Shown one piece after another: positions 1-13,000 of a DNA stretch of 64,000 bases. The stretch is from Sipunculus nudus (lineage: Eukaryota; Annelida; Sipuncula; Golfingiida; Sipunculidae), in assembly GCA_026874595.1 (NCBI GenBank), contig CM049310.1:21242058-21306057 (forward strand). The letters run 5' to 3'. Every line of letters begins with the position of its first letter. Position 1 is the first letter of the stretch. The position numbers and the translations under genes were made by a program. Below the pieces are notes generated by a model. That model was not told where the DNA came from, did not search any database, and saw only the letters and a list, made by a program, of their open reading frames with translations.

Positions 1-1380
1 ACAGGCCTGCCTAAACAAAATCAGAGGTCGCTGACGCTGCAGTTCCTGCAATCAACTTCGACCTTTAACCTCACTGCAGTAAACATTGTGGTATTCCCTG
101 AGTGTGGGGTAAAAACAATAGTTGAAGTATATGACCAGATAGCCTCTAACCACTAAATAAAAAAACGCAGTTAACAGCTGACTTATGCAAACCCACCTTC
201 CTATATTATGCAACCCCGTGTAACGGCCCATAAAGTCTTATTAAAAATACACATAAAATGATATATGTCTCAATCATCATGCATTAGGTTAAGGAAAATT
301 TTGTTTTGCTGCCAGGACATAATAAAAGCCCAAAGGCAATGCCATTAACTGTTTTGAAAACAGAATAAGTTCTTACAAATGATAATAAACATATTGTGCA
401 AATAATTGCATTAAGAATATATTATAACTTATGTTCATAGAATCTGGGTGGTAAAGCCTTCTATCACACTGTAAGATTCTCCCCATAACATTCCAAAAAG
501 TGTTTAATGTCAGTCAGGGAATTCAATTTGTCATTGGTTTACCAATGTTAAAATAAAAATAAGATAAATTTGTCTATTACCCTATTTTGCTATGTTCATT
601 TATCACAATATTTTCAATGTTCATTTGATAATATGTGTTTCATTTATAATGTGGGATTGATTCATCAGTTGTGAATAATTACAAAAGTGACCTAGTAACA
701 AGTTAATTCAAGGTAATACATTGGTAACAGTTACATAAATGATAAGTCCCATTGCTTTGTCAGCCCAAATGACAGTAATAATGTCAGTAAATTAACAATC
801 CCAGAGTATATTAAAATGATGATGTCATACTTACCTTTCTTCAAAAGCCAGAAAAGCATTATACACATTGCCACCAGTGCTTTTCATAACAAGATACATT
901 AGTCATATGGTTGGAATTAAGTTAACAATTGTTTTAGCATTTTATAAATGTATCAGTTCAACAAGAATATGAAAGTCTCATCCTGTCACTGAATATGCTG
1001 TTTTGGTAGAGTGTTCCCATGTTTACACAGCAATAGGTGCACTATGGCTCTGTGACCTGTACAGGGTGTTAACCAGGTGGGCAGAGACCAATCACTCAGT
1101 TACCAGCCCTGCTGTTTGATAATAACCTCTTTGATGATACTCCACTTCTGGATGTATTTACCATAAGTGAAATTTGGCTTAGCCTGAAGGTGACCAATTC
1201 ACAGTAACCTCTTGTAAATCATCAACACAGAGATTAGAGACCCACTATCCATTTCTGCAGTTTCACATAAAGATACTGATTAAGTGCTGGGTTTTATTAT
1301 TTTTATCCAATCAGCCTAACTGACACTGTTTCATTTTCACTGTTTTGATTATTAGTATTAATATTAATATATATCAGTTG
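1..1380. other. No gene seen
   Basis: AT-rich sequence with no coding exon that I can recognise on either strand. The missing first exon of FBXO9 may lie here or outside the window. Confidence 0.5.
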
Positions 1381-3234
1381 TTAGCTCAGCTGACTATAAG
1401 TCATCTGAGCTATAGTTGTGGTCCATTGTCCGTCGTCTGTCCGTCCATAGATGTGGCATGTTTTGAAACCATAAGACATAGGAATCCAGAATTCGGCATA
1501 ATGTTTGATGTCCCCAAGATCTCCTACCAAGACGCAAACTGGGTCACTGCGACTTCGTTCCTTGAGAAATTAAGGAAAAACCTCAATTTTTTTTATTAAA
1601 AACCTATTTTCACACTTCAGGACTGCCTAATATCAAAAGCACTCATCTGTTTTTCCTCATATTTACCATAAATATTCCTCTATATAGTTCCTATTTACAT
1701 GCCAGAAATTAAGTCTGTTTAGTATAATTTCTTTAAGTTATGGGCCTGAACATAATGGACTTTGTAAAAAATCAGGAAAAATATTTACTCATTTAACATG
1801 AAAAAGTTTGAAACTAGAGTCTATTTTCCCAAGTATATAACTATGTTTAATGAAGATTCAATTGTTTACCCAAAATTAGATCTGAATTTTGTTAATTTTT
1901 AAGTTATTAGCATAAAAATAAAATCAGTACCTTAAATTTTGCCCAACTTTGACCATGGCAATTTTTTTTTCATGTATGTACCATTGATTTAATTTTCACA
2001 GCATGTAAACATAAGTATTTAATTTGTTTAAATCTGAAATTTGAAAATAAAAGCTTGAAAAGTAGGCTAGTTATTGATTTTTTTCTTGAGGCTCTATTGT
2101 AGTCATTTGCTTTGATTACAGAATACAGATGCAGGTCCCACTCAAGGTCACTAGAAGTCAGCTATCAGCCATCCCAGGGTTTCTGATTTGTTACAGTACT
2201 AGGGGAGATCCCCTGTGATCCCCCCCCCCCCCCCCCCCCGGGGCAAACCCAACCCACCAAGTGTTATGCAGTAATTGTTATTGTTTTCACTGTATCACCT
2301 TAATTGTAATGCTGTTTGACCCTTTTTCCACTCCAATATACAAAAACTTTCCTTGAAAAAGTAATTCAAGGTGTAATCCAGAAAAATGCCATGTTGTGTT
2401 AATGTAGCATTTTTAAAGAAATCATTTCAATTTTAACAAATATAATTTAACCCATCAGTATGCTTAAATTTATAGAATATGAAGCACATTATGGATAAAT
2501 AAAGACACAATTTAAAATTGTGAAATCTGAATCAAGTATTATTTTTAGATATTTATTGTTTTGCAGATTTAAAAGGTATATTTATGTTGTAAAAAATAAA
2601 TAAACATTTGTATGCATGATGTGGTGTTACCTAACAAGATTGAGATTTATGATGATACAATTGAGAATTATGAATCAACTTTTATATTTACATATATGTT
2701 ATATTGAAAATGTACGAAATATAAACTTAAAAAAAATTGATGTGATAAAAAAATGAGGATCTAATACAAACATTTGTTCATTATTTTCCTGCCCCAGCAG
2801 AATTGGAGATCAGACTTTGTTTGCCATGTATGTATGTTGTTAATTAGTTATATTTCAACTGTATACATTTCATAAAATAAAAAATATATATTTAATAATA
2901 TATATTATACAAGAAATTATATTCAATTGAACAAATGTGTAAACTACTGACATGTCAACGGTTAATAAAAAGCCAACTAATGATCATGGTAATAGTACAG
3001 ATTATTTGTTCACTAACTGCTCATATGCTTCAGTTTCAACATTAGGAAACACATGGTCAGGTCACAAAATATTATTTGCAACAATTTTTTGCTCATCAAT
3101 ACAAACCAATCATGTAAACCAACCATGGCCTGTATTACCTCTTCCTCTTACATTTGATCTCTATTTGATATTATTTTAGATTTTTACATTCAAGGTCAAC
3201 TTCAACTGAGCACAGTGACCCGTGGGTCCCTTGT
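1381..3234 (+). mobile_element. Repeat family A, copy A1 (HINE-like)
   Basis: Begins TAGCTCAGCTGACTATAAGT with the hairpin arms TGACT/AGTCA and GCTCAG/CTGAGC. It ends with a subterminal TCAACTGAGC (near-inverse of the start), the hairpin GACCCGTGGGTC and CCTTG|TTT. Contains a run of about 18 C at 2221-2239. Same family as 24697, 33740 and 49708. No transposase. The site near 2270-2285 is the uninterrupted version of the place where B8 sits inside A4. Confidence 0.75.
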
Positions 3235-3235
3235 T

Positions 3236-3366
3236 TTCTCTGTTACTGTTGCCCTCCTTTCTTTATTTCTCCTTTTCTTCCATTCTCTTTTTCTTTCTCT
3301 CCCTTTTCTCTCTCTTTTATCTCATTCTCTCTATCTCTACTTTCTCTCTCTCTTTCTCTCACTCAC
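3236..3366 (+). repeat. Pyrimidine (TC-rich) tract
   Basis: About 130 bp almost purely C and T on the plus strand, with many tctctc units, directly after the 3' end of A1. The short ORFs across it are low-complexity and not credible. Confidence 0.85.
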
Positions 3367-3832
3367 AGGCAGGATTTTTGTCAAATATTTTGTTATTACA
3401 AGGGATAGAAATAAGAGACAGTTTTGCATTCATGTTTGGGGCCATTCGTAAAGGTATTATTACAGGTATTTTGGATCTCAGATCAATTTCAGTCGTGTTA
3501 AATATAACTATATATATAGTTACAAGTTTTATGAGGCTTTTCAAAAACTGCTTGGACAAGATGTTGTTTAAAATTACTGTCCCTCTAAGTAGGTTAAATT
3601 CCAACAGCAGATAATCTGTAAACCACCTTTGTTTTACACCAGGACCCACATTAACAGCCAAATGACACTAGATATGTTGTTTGTTATGTCATCATTGTGT
3701 GATATGATTGAAAGTCAAGGTATTTCATGAAACAATAAAAAAGCTAACTTTGAGGTGACAATAGACTTGATACATTTTCCTTTTCTAGCCTTTATCTTGA
3801 CATCCTTATCCATGGGTCCCATTCATTTTCAG

Positions 3833-4006
3833 GATTTAATTCCCAACCCCCAGGAGGATGCGAATGAGGCCCCTGAGCTGCCGGGTATGGCACAACAGCT
3901 GGAACAGTTCCGACTGCAGTGGCAGCGCGAGTTGACGCACAGAGAGCGTAAGGAATCAACAGGATCAGATGGAGTGTCAAGACAGGTGCTAAGCATGGAG
4001 GACGAG
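3833..4006 (+). CDS. FBXO9: FBXO9 exon a (first visible coding exon)
   Basis: Encodes residues 1-58 of the visible part, beginning [20 protein letters not shown] and containing the [18 protein letters not shown] helix. The acceptor is ttttcag ending at 3832. Two in-frame phase-0 donors are possible: GAG|GTCAGC after 4006 (chosen, because it keeps an open VLSMEDE that joins smoothly to ARYWFLLGV) or CAG|GTGCTA after 3985, which would remove seven residues. An ATG at 3812 lies in frame upstream, but it sits inside what looks like the acceptor polypyrimidine tract, so the true start is probably in an unseen upstream exon. Confidence 0.8.
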
Positions 4007-7000
4007 GTCAGCAGGATTAACATTATCACAGCATCCTACCATCATTTAAGGATTTGGGTGTGGTCCAAGAAAGTTTTTCCGCTCTAAACTTTGCTGGTAC
4101 ACAATTCTCTCGCCACCTAACTCCTCATTACTTAGTGATACCATTTCTATGAGACACTTAAAAAAAAAAATGAAAATGTCACTTGCAAATAGTTTCAGAC
4201 CAAAGCAGTTTCTTGATGATTACTCAGGTTTCTAGAAATTTGCATGTTGCTGTCATCACCATTATCCAGGGGCAGATCCAGGATTTTAGCAAGGGGAGGG
4301 TCCAACTCAGGAGACTTATGATAAAACGGTTATCTGATTCAGAAAGAGAGGGGTCTAAGGTTTGGGGGGGGGGGGGGGGTGTCTGCTTCCTCCACTGATC
4401 ATCATGTATAACTGTTGGATTATTCATCACTAATGTCCACTCTCACCCCTTTATGGATATTACTAAGACTATTCTTCCATGACAGCAAGGCTTCTAATTG
4501 TATCCGCCAAAACAGTTTTGCGGATACTATGTTTTCAGCCGGACGCCGCCACCGCCACCACGTAGGTGTCCAGAGAACTTTTCCATAACCACTGGGCGGA
4601 ATTTTACGAAACCCGGGATTATGTTCGGGTCACATGTAAACTGCTGCGCCCTGATTTTGTTTTGACCTCTGACCTTTCCTCTGCGCTCTGCGTCCATCTG
4701 TGCATCTGTTATGACACATTAACCCACATATTTCGGGAACCATTTGACAGATCTAGAAAAAAATTTTGCACAAATGTAGCCCTTGGATAGCTTTATAACA
4801 TACATAAAAAATGGTGGCGCCACCTACAACCTTTTTTGCACAGTGTCCATCTGTTCATCTGCCTTGGGATAAAATCACTCATATCTCTGCATTGGTTGGA
4901 CTTATCCACCTGAAATTTTGCATGTGTATACCTCCTGGACAGCTTTCTTGATTTTATGAAATGTGGTGCCACATACATTCACGTTTACATGACCATGAAC
5001 ATCATCAGTTTGAAACCAGAGCAAATATATTAAGCCAACCACAGTGTATCCAAAAAAGCTTCCTTGTATACTACCAATGTTCCTGTGATCAGATGAGTGG
5101 TCAGTTTAGCCATAATATTTTTTATTTGTGCATCAATCATTTTCAAGGAAGCTGTTTTGGGCCTGTTTGGTTCAAATTGAAAATCCTGGCATTCCCAACC
5201 AGTCAGACCATTGCAAAAGTGGTGCATGCTTTAAGAAGTAAATCATGGGCTGTGTAGCATTGCTAATTACTAGCAATATAAAATAATATAATACATAAAT
5301 ACATAAAATACAATATGAAACAATATGAAACAGATTTGTCATTGAGCTGCATTAAAGCCAGCCGTTCACCTGCCTTATCTGTAGAATTTTTGTGATTTCT
5401 AACTTGCTCTTTGCTCATGTGAATAAACATTAGGTAATTCCTGCTAGGGAAGTTTTTTATAATGACTTTGTGTCAAAAGTGTAAGCTTGTTTTTGTACAA
5501 GCTGTCAGTAATTATGGCACATGTGCCAATGTTGATAAAACAGAAAAAGCATTTAACTGAAATTAGTTGGTTACATATATGTAGAAAATGAAAGGTCACT
5601 AGTTGCAAAAAGCCATTTTCAACACTCTGGTTTGTCTAACTTGCCACCAGATGTCCTTCTTGAATGTGTTTGGATTATTTTGGCAGGCCCCCTACATATT
5701 TATAAATATGTGGATTTAAACAAAAAGAAAAGCATGGGTGCTGTGGGCTCAGCTTTTTCTGGCCTATTTTTCTCAAAGCTTCAAGTGATTATCTTTAGTT
5801 AATTGACCTCAGATATCAGAATATGCCCCTTTAATATGATAAAAGTTTAAGTGATATACACTTCATCCACTCTAATGTTATTTATATTTCAGGCTCGTTA
5901 TTGGTTCCTGTTGGGTGTAGAAGAGGAAAAGAAAGGCCAGTTTTTCCAGGGTAAGTTCATATTTTTTTGTGACAGCTATTTGTTAAATAAGTTCATTTTT
6001 CAAATGTTATAAATTAATAATTACATAAAACCCTTTGAAACTAAAATATTGATCAAGCTGTTATGACTCAAGAAGCCATGTTGTATTAAATTTGATGCCT
6101 TTGGGTAATAACGAGTACAGCTGCAGTTGCCCTTGTTAGCTGGACACGAGGTATTAGAAATATTGTTTCATCTGATTTGAAAATTATGAATTCTGTTGTT
6201 TTATTTATCATAATCTATTACTTATTTTTATAATGCTCAGGTATCATATTGATTGCCCTGTGACCTAACTGTATAGTAGAAACCCTACTGTTCTTGAAAT
6301 AAAAGTTTAATACAAGTAATGATATTCAAATTGTTATTTATTTACGAGCTAATGCGGCAGTATCCTTTCCTGTAAAAAGAGTTATGGCCAAAGTAAAGTT
6401 CCTCAAGTTTGATACTGGTTGACCTATTAAATACAAGGCAATTAACTCACAAATTGATTTACATATAATTGGTAGCAAGACAGCCTTGAAACCTGACCTG
6501 CATGTAGATTTATTGGTATTTTCTGTCTTCAGCAATTCAGTTTTATCGGCGAGCTGTTCACCTGGTTCCAGACATCGAGTTTAAAATTGAGTTTCCTGTC
6601 AACAGTGCAAGAGGTTTGTACATCAATATTGCTGTGGCCTTAAAAAATGTGTATTTTGTCAGAGTGGTATTTAGTGATAAAGCCTCATTCATTGTGACCC
6701 TTCTTCTTATAATTAATGAATTCTTTGCAAGAACAAAAATGTGTAACAACAGTACCACATTTATATAATACACATTCACCCAGCTGAAACACATTAAACA
6801 ATGTGTTTGTTATTCTTAATTTCAGTGAGACAGGAAAGTGAGAGCTCTTATGAAGACTGGTAAGTTTTGGTTTTTTTTTTTGCTTGATGATATTAATTCC
6901 CCCATACTTTATTTTTGATTCCAGTTTCACATGTAGTTTTAATGAAGGTTGCACAGCAGTTTAACTGTACCTGAAAAGATGCTAAACCCACACAGTCTAG

Positions 7001-10000
7001 ACACAGCTCCTCATTGTTCAGTGTACATGACTCCACTTGTCCCTAATGAAAGTTGTACTACACAATTTAATTATTATACAGTGAATTGAAACCACGAGAC
7101 AGCAGTCAGTGGGCTACCTATAGATATACAAGGAACTATTTACTTTTCAGCACCACTTAGTGTTCAAACTTAAAGTCGTTCAGTTGTAATAAATACATCC
7201 TGGTCATAATAAGCAGTTTGGATTAATGATACTAAAGGGTATACTTCCATTAGCGATTATTTGTAACCTGCCATACTGTTATGTAAATAATCTTGGGAAT
7301 CATCCTGTTATATATATAATATACCATAATAATTATGTCATACATTAAAAAGTTTCAGGGCATTTTCATAAAGCTTAAGTAATTTTAAGCAACTTGTCAT
7401 GCCTATTTTGTATATTGTTTAGTGTTTTTAATATAGAAAAATTAGATAAGATGTAATGACTTTGTTATGTTTGCCATCAGTGAGATATCAGAAGATGAAG
7501 ACCTCCTGTCAAGGTTCCAACATTTACAGACAGAGGAAGCAAGTATTTGCCACCCAGCACATGCCCAGAGAGTATGTACGAAGAACAGATATTACTTATA
7601 CATAATGGCAATGTACACCAGCTAAGAAACATGTATAAAACATGACAGGAATGTGACATTTAAGTGTTATTCAAGGACAAGAATGTCATTTAATTCATGT
7701 GACTCAACAGAAAGAATTATTTAATGTAGCCAGTATTTGCAACACAAATTTTCTGATATTGATCACAGAGTTTTGTCATACATTGGAAATATAAACTAGT
7801 CTAATGTCAGCATTTTTGAGATATGATATAAATAGCTGTAATTTGAGTGAAAGTGTGGTCATGAGATAGTTACCACCTTTCTCACCAGATGGCATACACA
7901 TCTATTTTGGCCTGCACATATCTAATATTCCACCACATTTCAGGTTGTGAATCCCATTTTCCATGACACTGATGACAGAACTAAACCTTGCACTGTGTAA
8001 CCGGCAGGCTAAACTATGATAACAGACAATACATTATATGCAGGCCTGCCAAATCACACTTTATTAAAAGAGTCACTTTTTTTTTAGGATTTCCTGAAAA
8101 GGATGCTAATTACTTTTTTTCACTCTTTTTTTCAGCAGCTCTTTTTTTTCTTCTTTTTTTGTGTGAAACAATTGCAATATATAGTATTTCCTGCTTTAAC
8201 AGTCCAGTTAGAACAAGATTGGGACATTTTGCAATCTTTTGTGTGCAAATGTCCATTATGTGTCACAACATGTGAAAAATGCCCTTATCTTCATGCAGGG
8301 GGGGGGTGTGCACCATGTATGTTCCTGACTCTGGGAACGATATGCATTGATATATAGGTTTACACAAATATGCTTTGTGAAGCACATCTTTATTCAGTCT
8401 GTAATAAAAATAGGGAATTGACGCTAATTTTACTGCTTTTTGCACTCATTTTTTCAAACAAGTGTACTCTTTTTTTTCCAGAGAACTTACTCTTTTTTTC
8501 CGTTATTTACCTTTGGCAGGCCGGTTATGGCATTTCCTTCTGTTTTAGCATTACCTTTGTGATTTTCAGGGCCCTCACATCAGCTGTCTACCAGTAGAGA
8601 TACTGATGTACATCTTCAAGTGGGTGGTGTCCAGTGAGCTGGATGTCATATCTCTGGAACAGCTGTCAGTGGTAGGTAGATGTTTGGCAGTATATGCATC
8701 AAAATACATACATTGATGCATAGCTGGATTTGCACTGATTTTATATATCACAGTTTTTCAGTATTGCCTAAAGGAATGATAATGTTATCCTTGTTATTAG
8801 ATCTAACAATATCAATGGTTTATTTTTGCATATTCCCGTTTAAAATATGAAGTAAAGCACATGCTCCTGACATGAAACTCTACAAAGTCTATCCATTTGA
8901 TTGATCACATTTGCAATATACGTCTTTTGAAAAATACTGGTTAGTTCACTTTGGCATTAAGTGCATTTTAGCATGAAATTTAGCTGCCTTTCCATGAATG
9001 TGGGGAATTCACTGTGGCATCCCACATGGTGAAACATGGTGAATGCACAGGCAGAACCTTTCCTTGAACGCGATTTTTCTGCGTTGTGTAGAGCCAATGA
9101 TTTTCAGTTTTAAAAAAAAGAAGTTTTCCGTTTCATTCATCACCAAATTCCGTTTCAATTCCATTTCGTATTCCTGGGAGCCAGATCCATTATTTTTAGT
9201 GAACCTGTGAGCTTATGCGATGACGCAGCGTCGTCCGTCCGTTGTCCGCCGTCCAGGGCTGGCTTCCCGCCGTCCATGGCTGTAAGTCAGATACTGTCGG
9301 AGCTAGCAGCACCAAATTACATGTAAGAATTCGTCACATGTGAAACTTGGTGTCCTGGAGCTTATTATTGGGTATCTGCATTAATTTAGATTTTATAGAG
9401 AAAAAGCTTAAAAACCTTTAAAAATCTTCTTCTCTGAAATTGTTCAGCCAAATTGTCCAATATTTTAAAAAAAATGATCTCTGGAACAATCTCTCTCAAA
9501 TTTGTTTGAATGGTTCCAGTTCGGAGATTTTTGGCCGAGTTACAGGAGGTTGAACTTAGTCATCTGTCCAAAAAAGCACACTAAAATTAAAATCTCAGAA
9601 ATGGCTAGAGCTTTAATGACCAAATTTTATACCAATGTTTGTCACATATGTCATATCTGATTTTGAGGTATTGGTGGCGCCACCTACATTGATGTGTTTT
9701 TTACAAGCGAAAATTTAATTTTAAACTCTTCTAGCTTATACACTGATTTATGATGAAACTGTTCAGCTGATTGGTTTAAACTTTACAAGAATTATTCTAT
9801 GGTAGGGTTCTGCCAGTTTTATAAGAATAGATTGGGTAAATATAGTTTTAAAAAAAGCATTGTAGCCAATTGAAAAAGGCTTTCTGTATTTGAAAACAGA
9901 TTTGACTTCATGCAGCCAAGTCAAGAGCTCACTCAGTACAAACAGGTGGGGTCCAGACATCACCATGGCAACTGACCTGGCTCTGGGGGGTGTCTAGACA

Positions 10001-13000
10001 ATGTGTCTAGACGTCTAGACACAGCGTCTAGACGTCTGGATACAATGTTTAGATGCAGAATTCCCAGATTATTGGAACTATATCTTTCAACTGTTTGAAA
10101 AAACTTGGTTTACATTTTAAGCGAATCGGGTTTATCATCAGGTCACATGTGAACTGCTGCGCCTTCATTTTTGGTTGAACCTTTACCTTTCCTTGCTGCC
10201 CAGTGTCCATTTGTGCGTCTGTTTCCACACATAAAACCACATATCTCGAGAACCATTTGACCGATCAGGCTAAAAATTTTGCATGTGTATAGTCTCACAT
10301 AGCTCTTCATCATAGGCAAAACTGGTGGCGCCATCTGCAACCACTTATGCACAGCATCCATCTGTTCATCTGCCTTGGGATAAAATCGCTCATATCTCAG
10401 CAGTGGTTTGACTTATCCACCTGAAATTTTGCAGGTTTATACATCATGGACAGGTTTCTCGATTTTATGACAGGTGGCACCACCTACATTCACATTTACT
10501 CTGCAGACATCCAAGCTCATATCTTGGGAACCGTTTGACAGATTAGGCCAAAATTTTGCATGTGTATAGATCTCACATAGGTCTTGGCGCCACCTTCAAC
10601 CACTTATGCACAGCATCCATCTGTTGATCTGCCTTGGGATAAAATCACTCATATCTCGGCAGTGGTTTGACTTATCCACCTGAAATTTTGCAGGCAGACA
10701 TCCTGGACAATTTCCTCGATTTTATGACAGGTGGCACCACCTACATTCACGTTTAAGCTGCAGACATCCATGCTAATATGCAACACACCACGCTCTATTC
10801 CCCTTGCCACTTAATCCATGCCTCACTTCACCCGTCCCACTCTGATATCTGCGGATACACATAGTGGCTTGTCGACTACCCATATTCTGGTTTTAAAATG
10901 TCCTAGTCCAAAACTTGCAGGTCAGAAACGTCCATTTTGCTGAAATCATAATGACTAAGGTAGATATGCAGGACTTAGGAGGATCAATATTAAATTTTAA
11001 GAATAAACCTCCATTCATACTCCTAAACTTTGCACAGGTTTGCATTAGGCCTATAGGCCTTGTTGCTGTTTTTAAATCATATAAAAATGATATAAATACA
11101 TGTCAAGACTTTATGTGACTTGTAATGTACATTTTTACACTACTGTGTACAGATCTAATGGAATTGGAAAACGTTGTTATGTAATATTTCATTCATTGCT
11201 AAAAATTCAGTTCAAGCCAAATGCATATTTTTTATTACCAGTACCTTAGCTGAGACTATAACAGGAACAATTATTGTATAGTCTGATCATTCATTATTGT
11301 ATCCCCAGACAAAGTCAGCCGCTGCCGCCGCCGCATATAAATCTTGTTGGCGCGATAACCCAAAAATATTTCACGGAACTTTACCAAACTTGGTATATGT
11401 ATAGATAAGGGTAAGAGGACGACGCCTATTTAAAATGAGGTCATGACCTTTACTAGGAGAGTGTCCTTGACCTTGAATAAGTCCAATTTTGGGGAAAATC
11501 ACACAAATTCTTTAATATCTCAAGAAATCTTGCATGGATTTATCCCAAAATCAAGTTGATGGAAGATCATGGATAGGGTTGTCATGTTCCAGAAACTGGT
11601 GGCGCCACCTATTATTCTTTACTTGTTTTCGTACCCTTTAATACCCCCAAAAATTGCCACCTTACAGTACTGTGAGCATTATAAGTCAAAAACTAATGGA
11701 CAGATTTCTTTTATATTTTGCATATACAAAGGTATGGGTTATGGGATGATGTTTATTTAAATTGGGGTCATGACCTTTCCTATGATAATGGCCTTGACCT
11801 TGAATATTGCCATATATGGTGAAAATCACACACCTCTTATGATATCTCCAGTGTTGATAGCCATATGGATTTCAAACATGACTTATGTATGGCCCACCAC
11901 TAAAGTAAGAACCCTATAGGTTCTAGGGTCATGAGGTCAAAGGTCAAGGTCACTGGACTGGCATTTTAAAAGATACTGTGGATGCATATTAAGCCAAACT
12001 TTCATCCAAGGTCTTCCATCTTGAACATATAGCTCACTTGCCAATAGTGAATGATCCATATAAATTTTAGGGTCACAAGGTCAAAGGTCAAGGCCAAAGG
12101 AGCTATCTGTCCAAAAATTAGTTTCTGGGTGATAATTCCTGCTTTTATTGATGTATTGATTTCAAATTTGACTTATATATGTCCCATTGAAAAAGCAAGA
12201 CTCCAATTCATTTTGGGGTCATGAGGTCAAAGGTCAAGGTCACAGGAAACATCTTTAAAAAGATTGTGGATGCATTTCAGCCAAACATTTCATCTCAGAC
12301 CTTTCATCTTGCACATAGAAGTGATCTGCCAATAGAGAAAGACCCCTATCAGTTTTGAGGTCACAAGGTCAAAGGTGAAGGTCACAGGAGCCATCCGTCC
12401 AAAAATTAGTTCCTGGATGATAATTCCGGCTTTTATTGATGTGTGGATTTCAAACTTGACTTTTATATGACGCATTGGAAAAGCAAGACCAAAATTGATT
12501 TTGGGTCATGAGGTCAAAGGTTAAGGTCACAGGACACATCTTTAAAAAGATTGTGGATGCATTTTCAGCCAAACATTTCATTTCAGATCTTTCATCTTGC
12601 ACATATAGTTCACCTGCCAAGAGTGGAAGACCCCTATCAATTTTGAAGTCACAAGGTGAAAGGTGAAGGTCACAGGAGCCATCTGTCCAGAACTTTGTTT
12701 CTGGATGATAATTCCTGCTTTTATTGATGTATGGATTTCAAACTTTACTTGTATATGCCCCATTGGAAAAGCAAGACCAAAATTGATTTTGGGGTCATGA
12801 GGTCAAATGTCAAGGTCACAGGACACATCTTTAAAAAGATGTGGATGCATTTTCAGCCAAACATTTCATCTAAGGTCTTTCGTCTTGCACATATAGTTCT
12901 CCTGCCAAGAGAGGAAGAACACTATCAATTTTGAGGTCACAAGGTCAAAGGTGAAGGTCACAGGAGCCATCTGTCCAAAAAAATTAGTTTCTGGATGATA

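Larger units (their letters stand above)
9196..11062 (+). mobile_element. Repeat family D, copy D1 (contains B-type core)
   Basis: Starts TTAGTGAACCTGTGAGC and ends with CACAGGTTTGC (inverse of the start), the hairpin AGGCCTATAGGCCT and TG|TTG. The middle (about 10100-10890) is family B tandem core with the B 3' end (CTTGTCGACTACC, then CTGG instead of CTAG). A 20-bp perfect palindrome lies at 10003-10022. Confidence 0.7.

Noticed and set aside
1381-3234. Family A as a LINE or SINE
   Set aside because: No reverse transcriptase, poly(A) tail or tRNA-like promoter; defined 3' hairpin and CTTG end fit the rolling-circle type better.
3215-3614. ORFs of 78-130 codons over the TC-rich tract on both strands
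   Set aside because: The products are poly-Ser/Leu/Phe from a pyrimidine repeat, and they run into ordinary intron sequence with no homology.
3812-3832. ATG at 3812 as the FBXO9 start
   Set aside because: It lies in the pyrimidine-rich stretch directly before a strong acceptor; an upstream first exon is more likely, though this is not proven.
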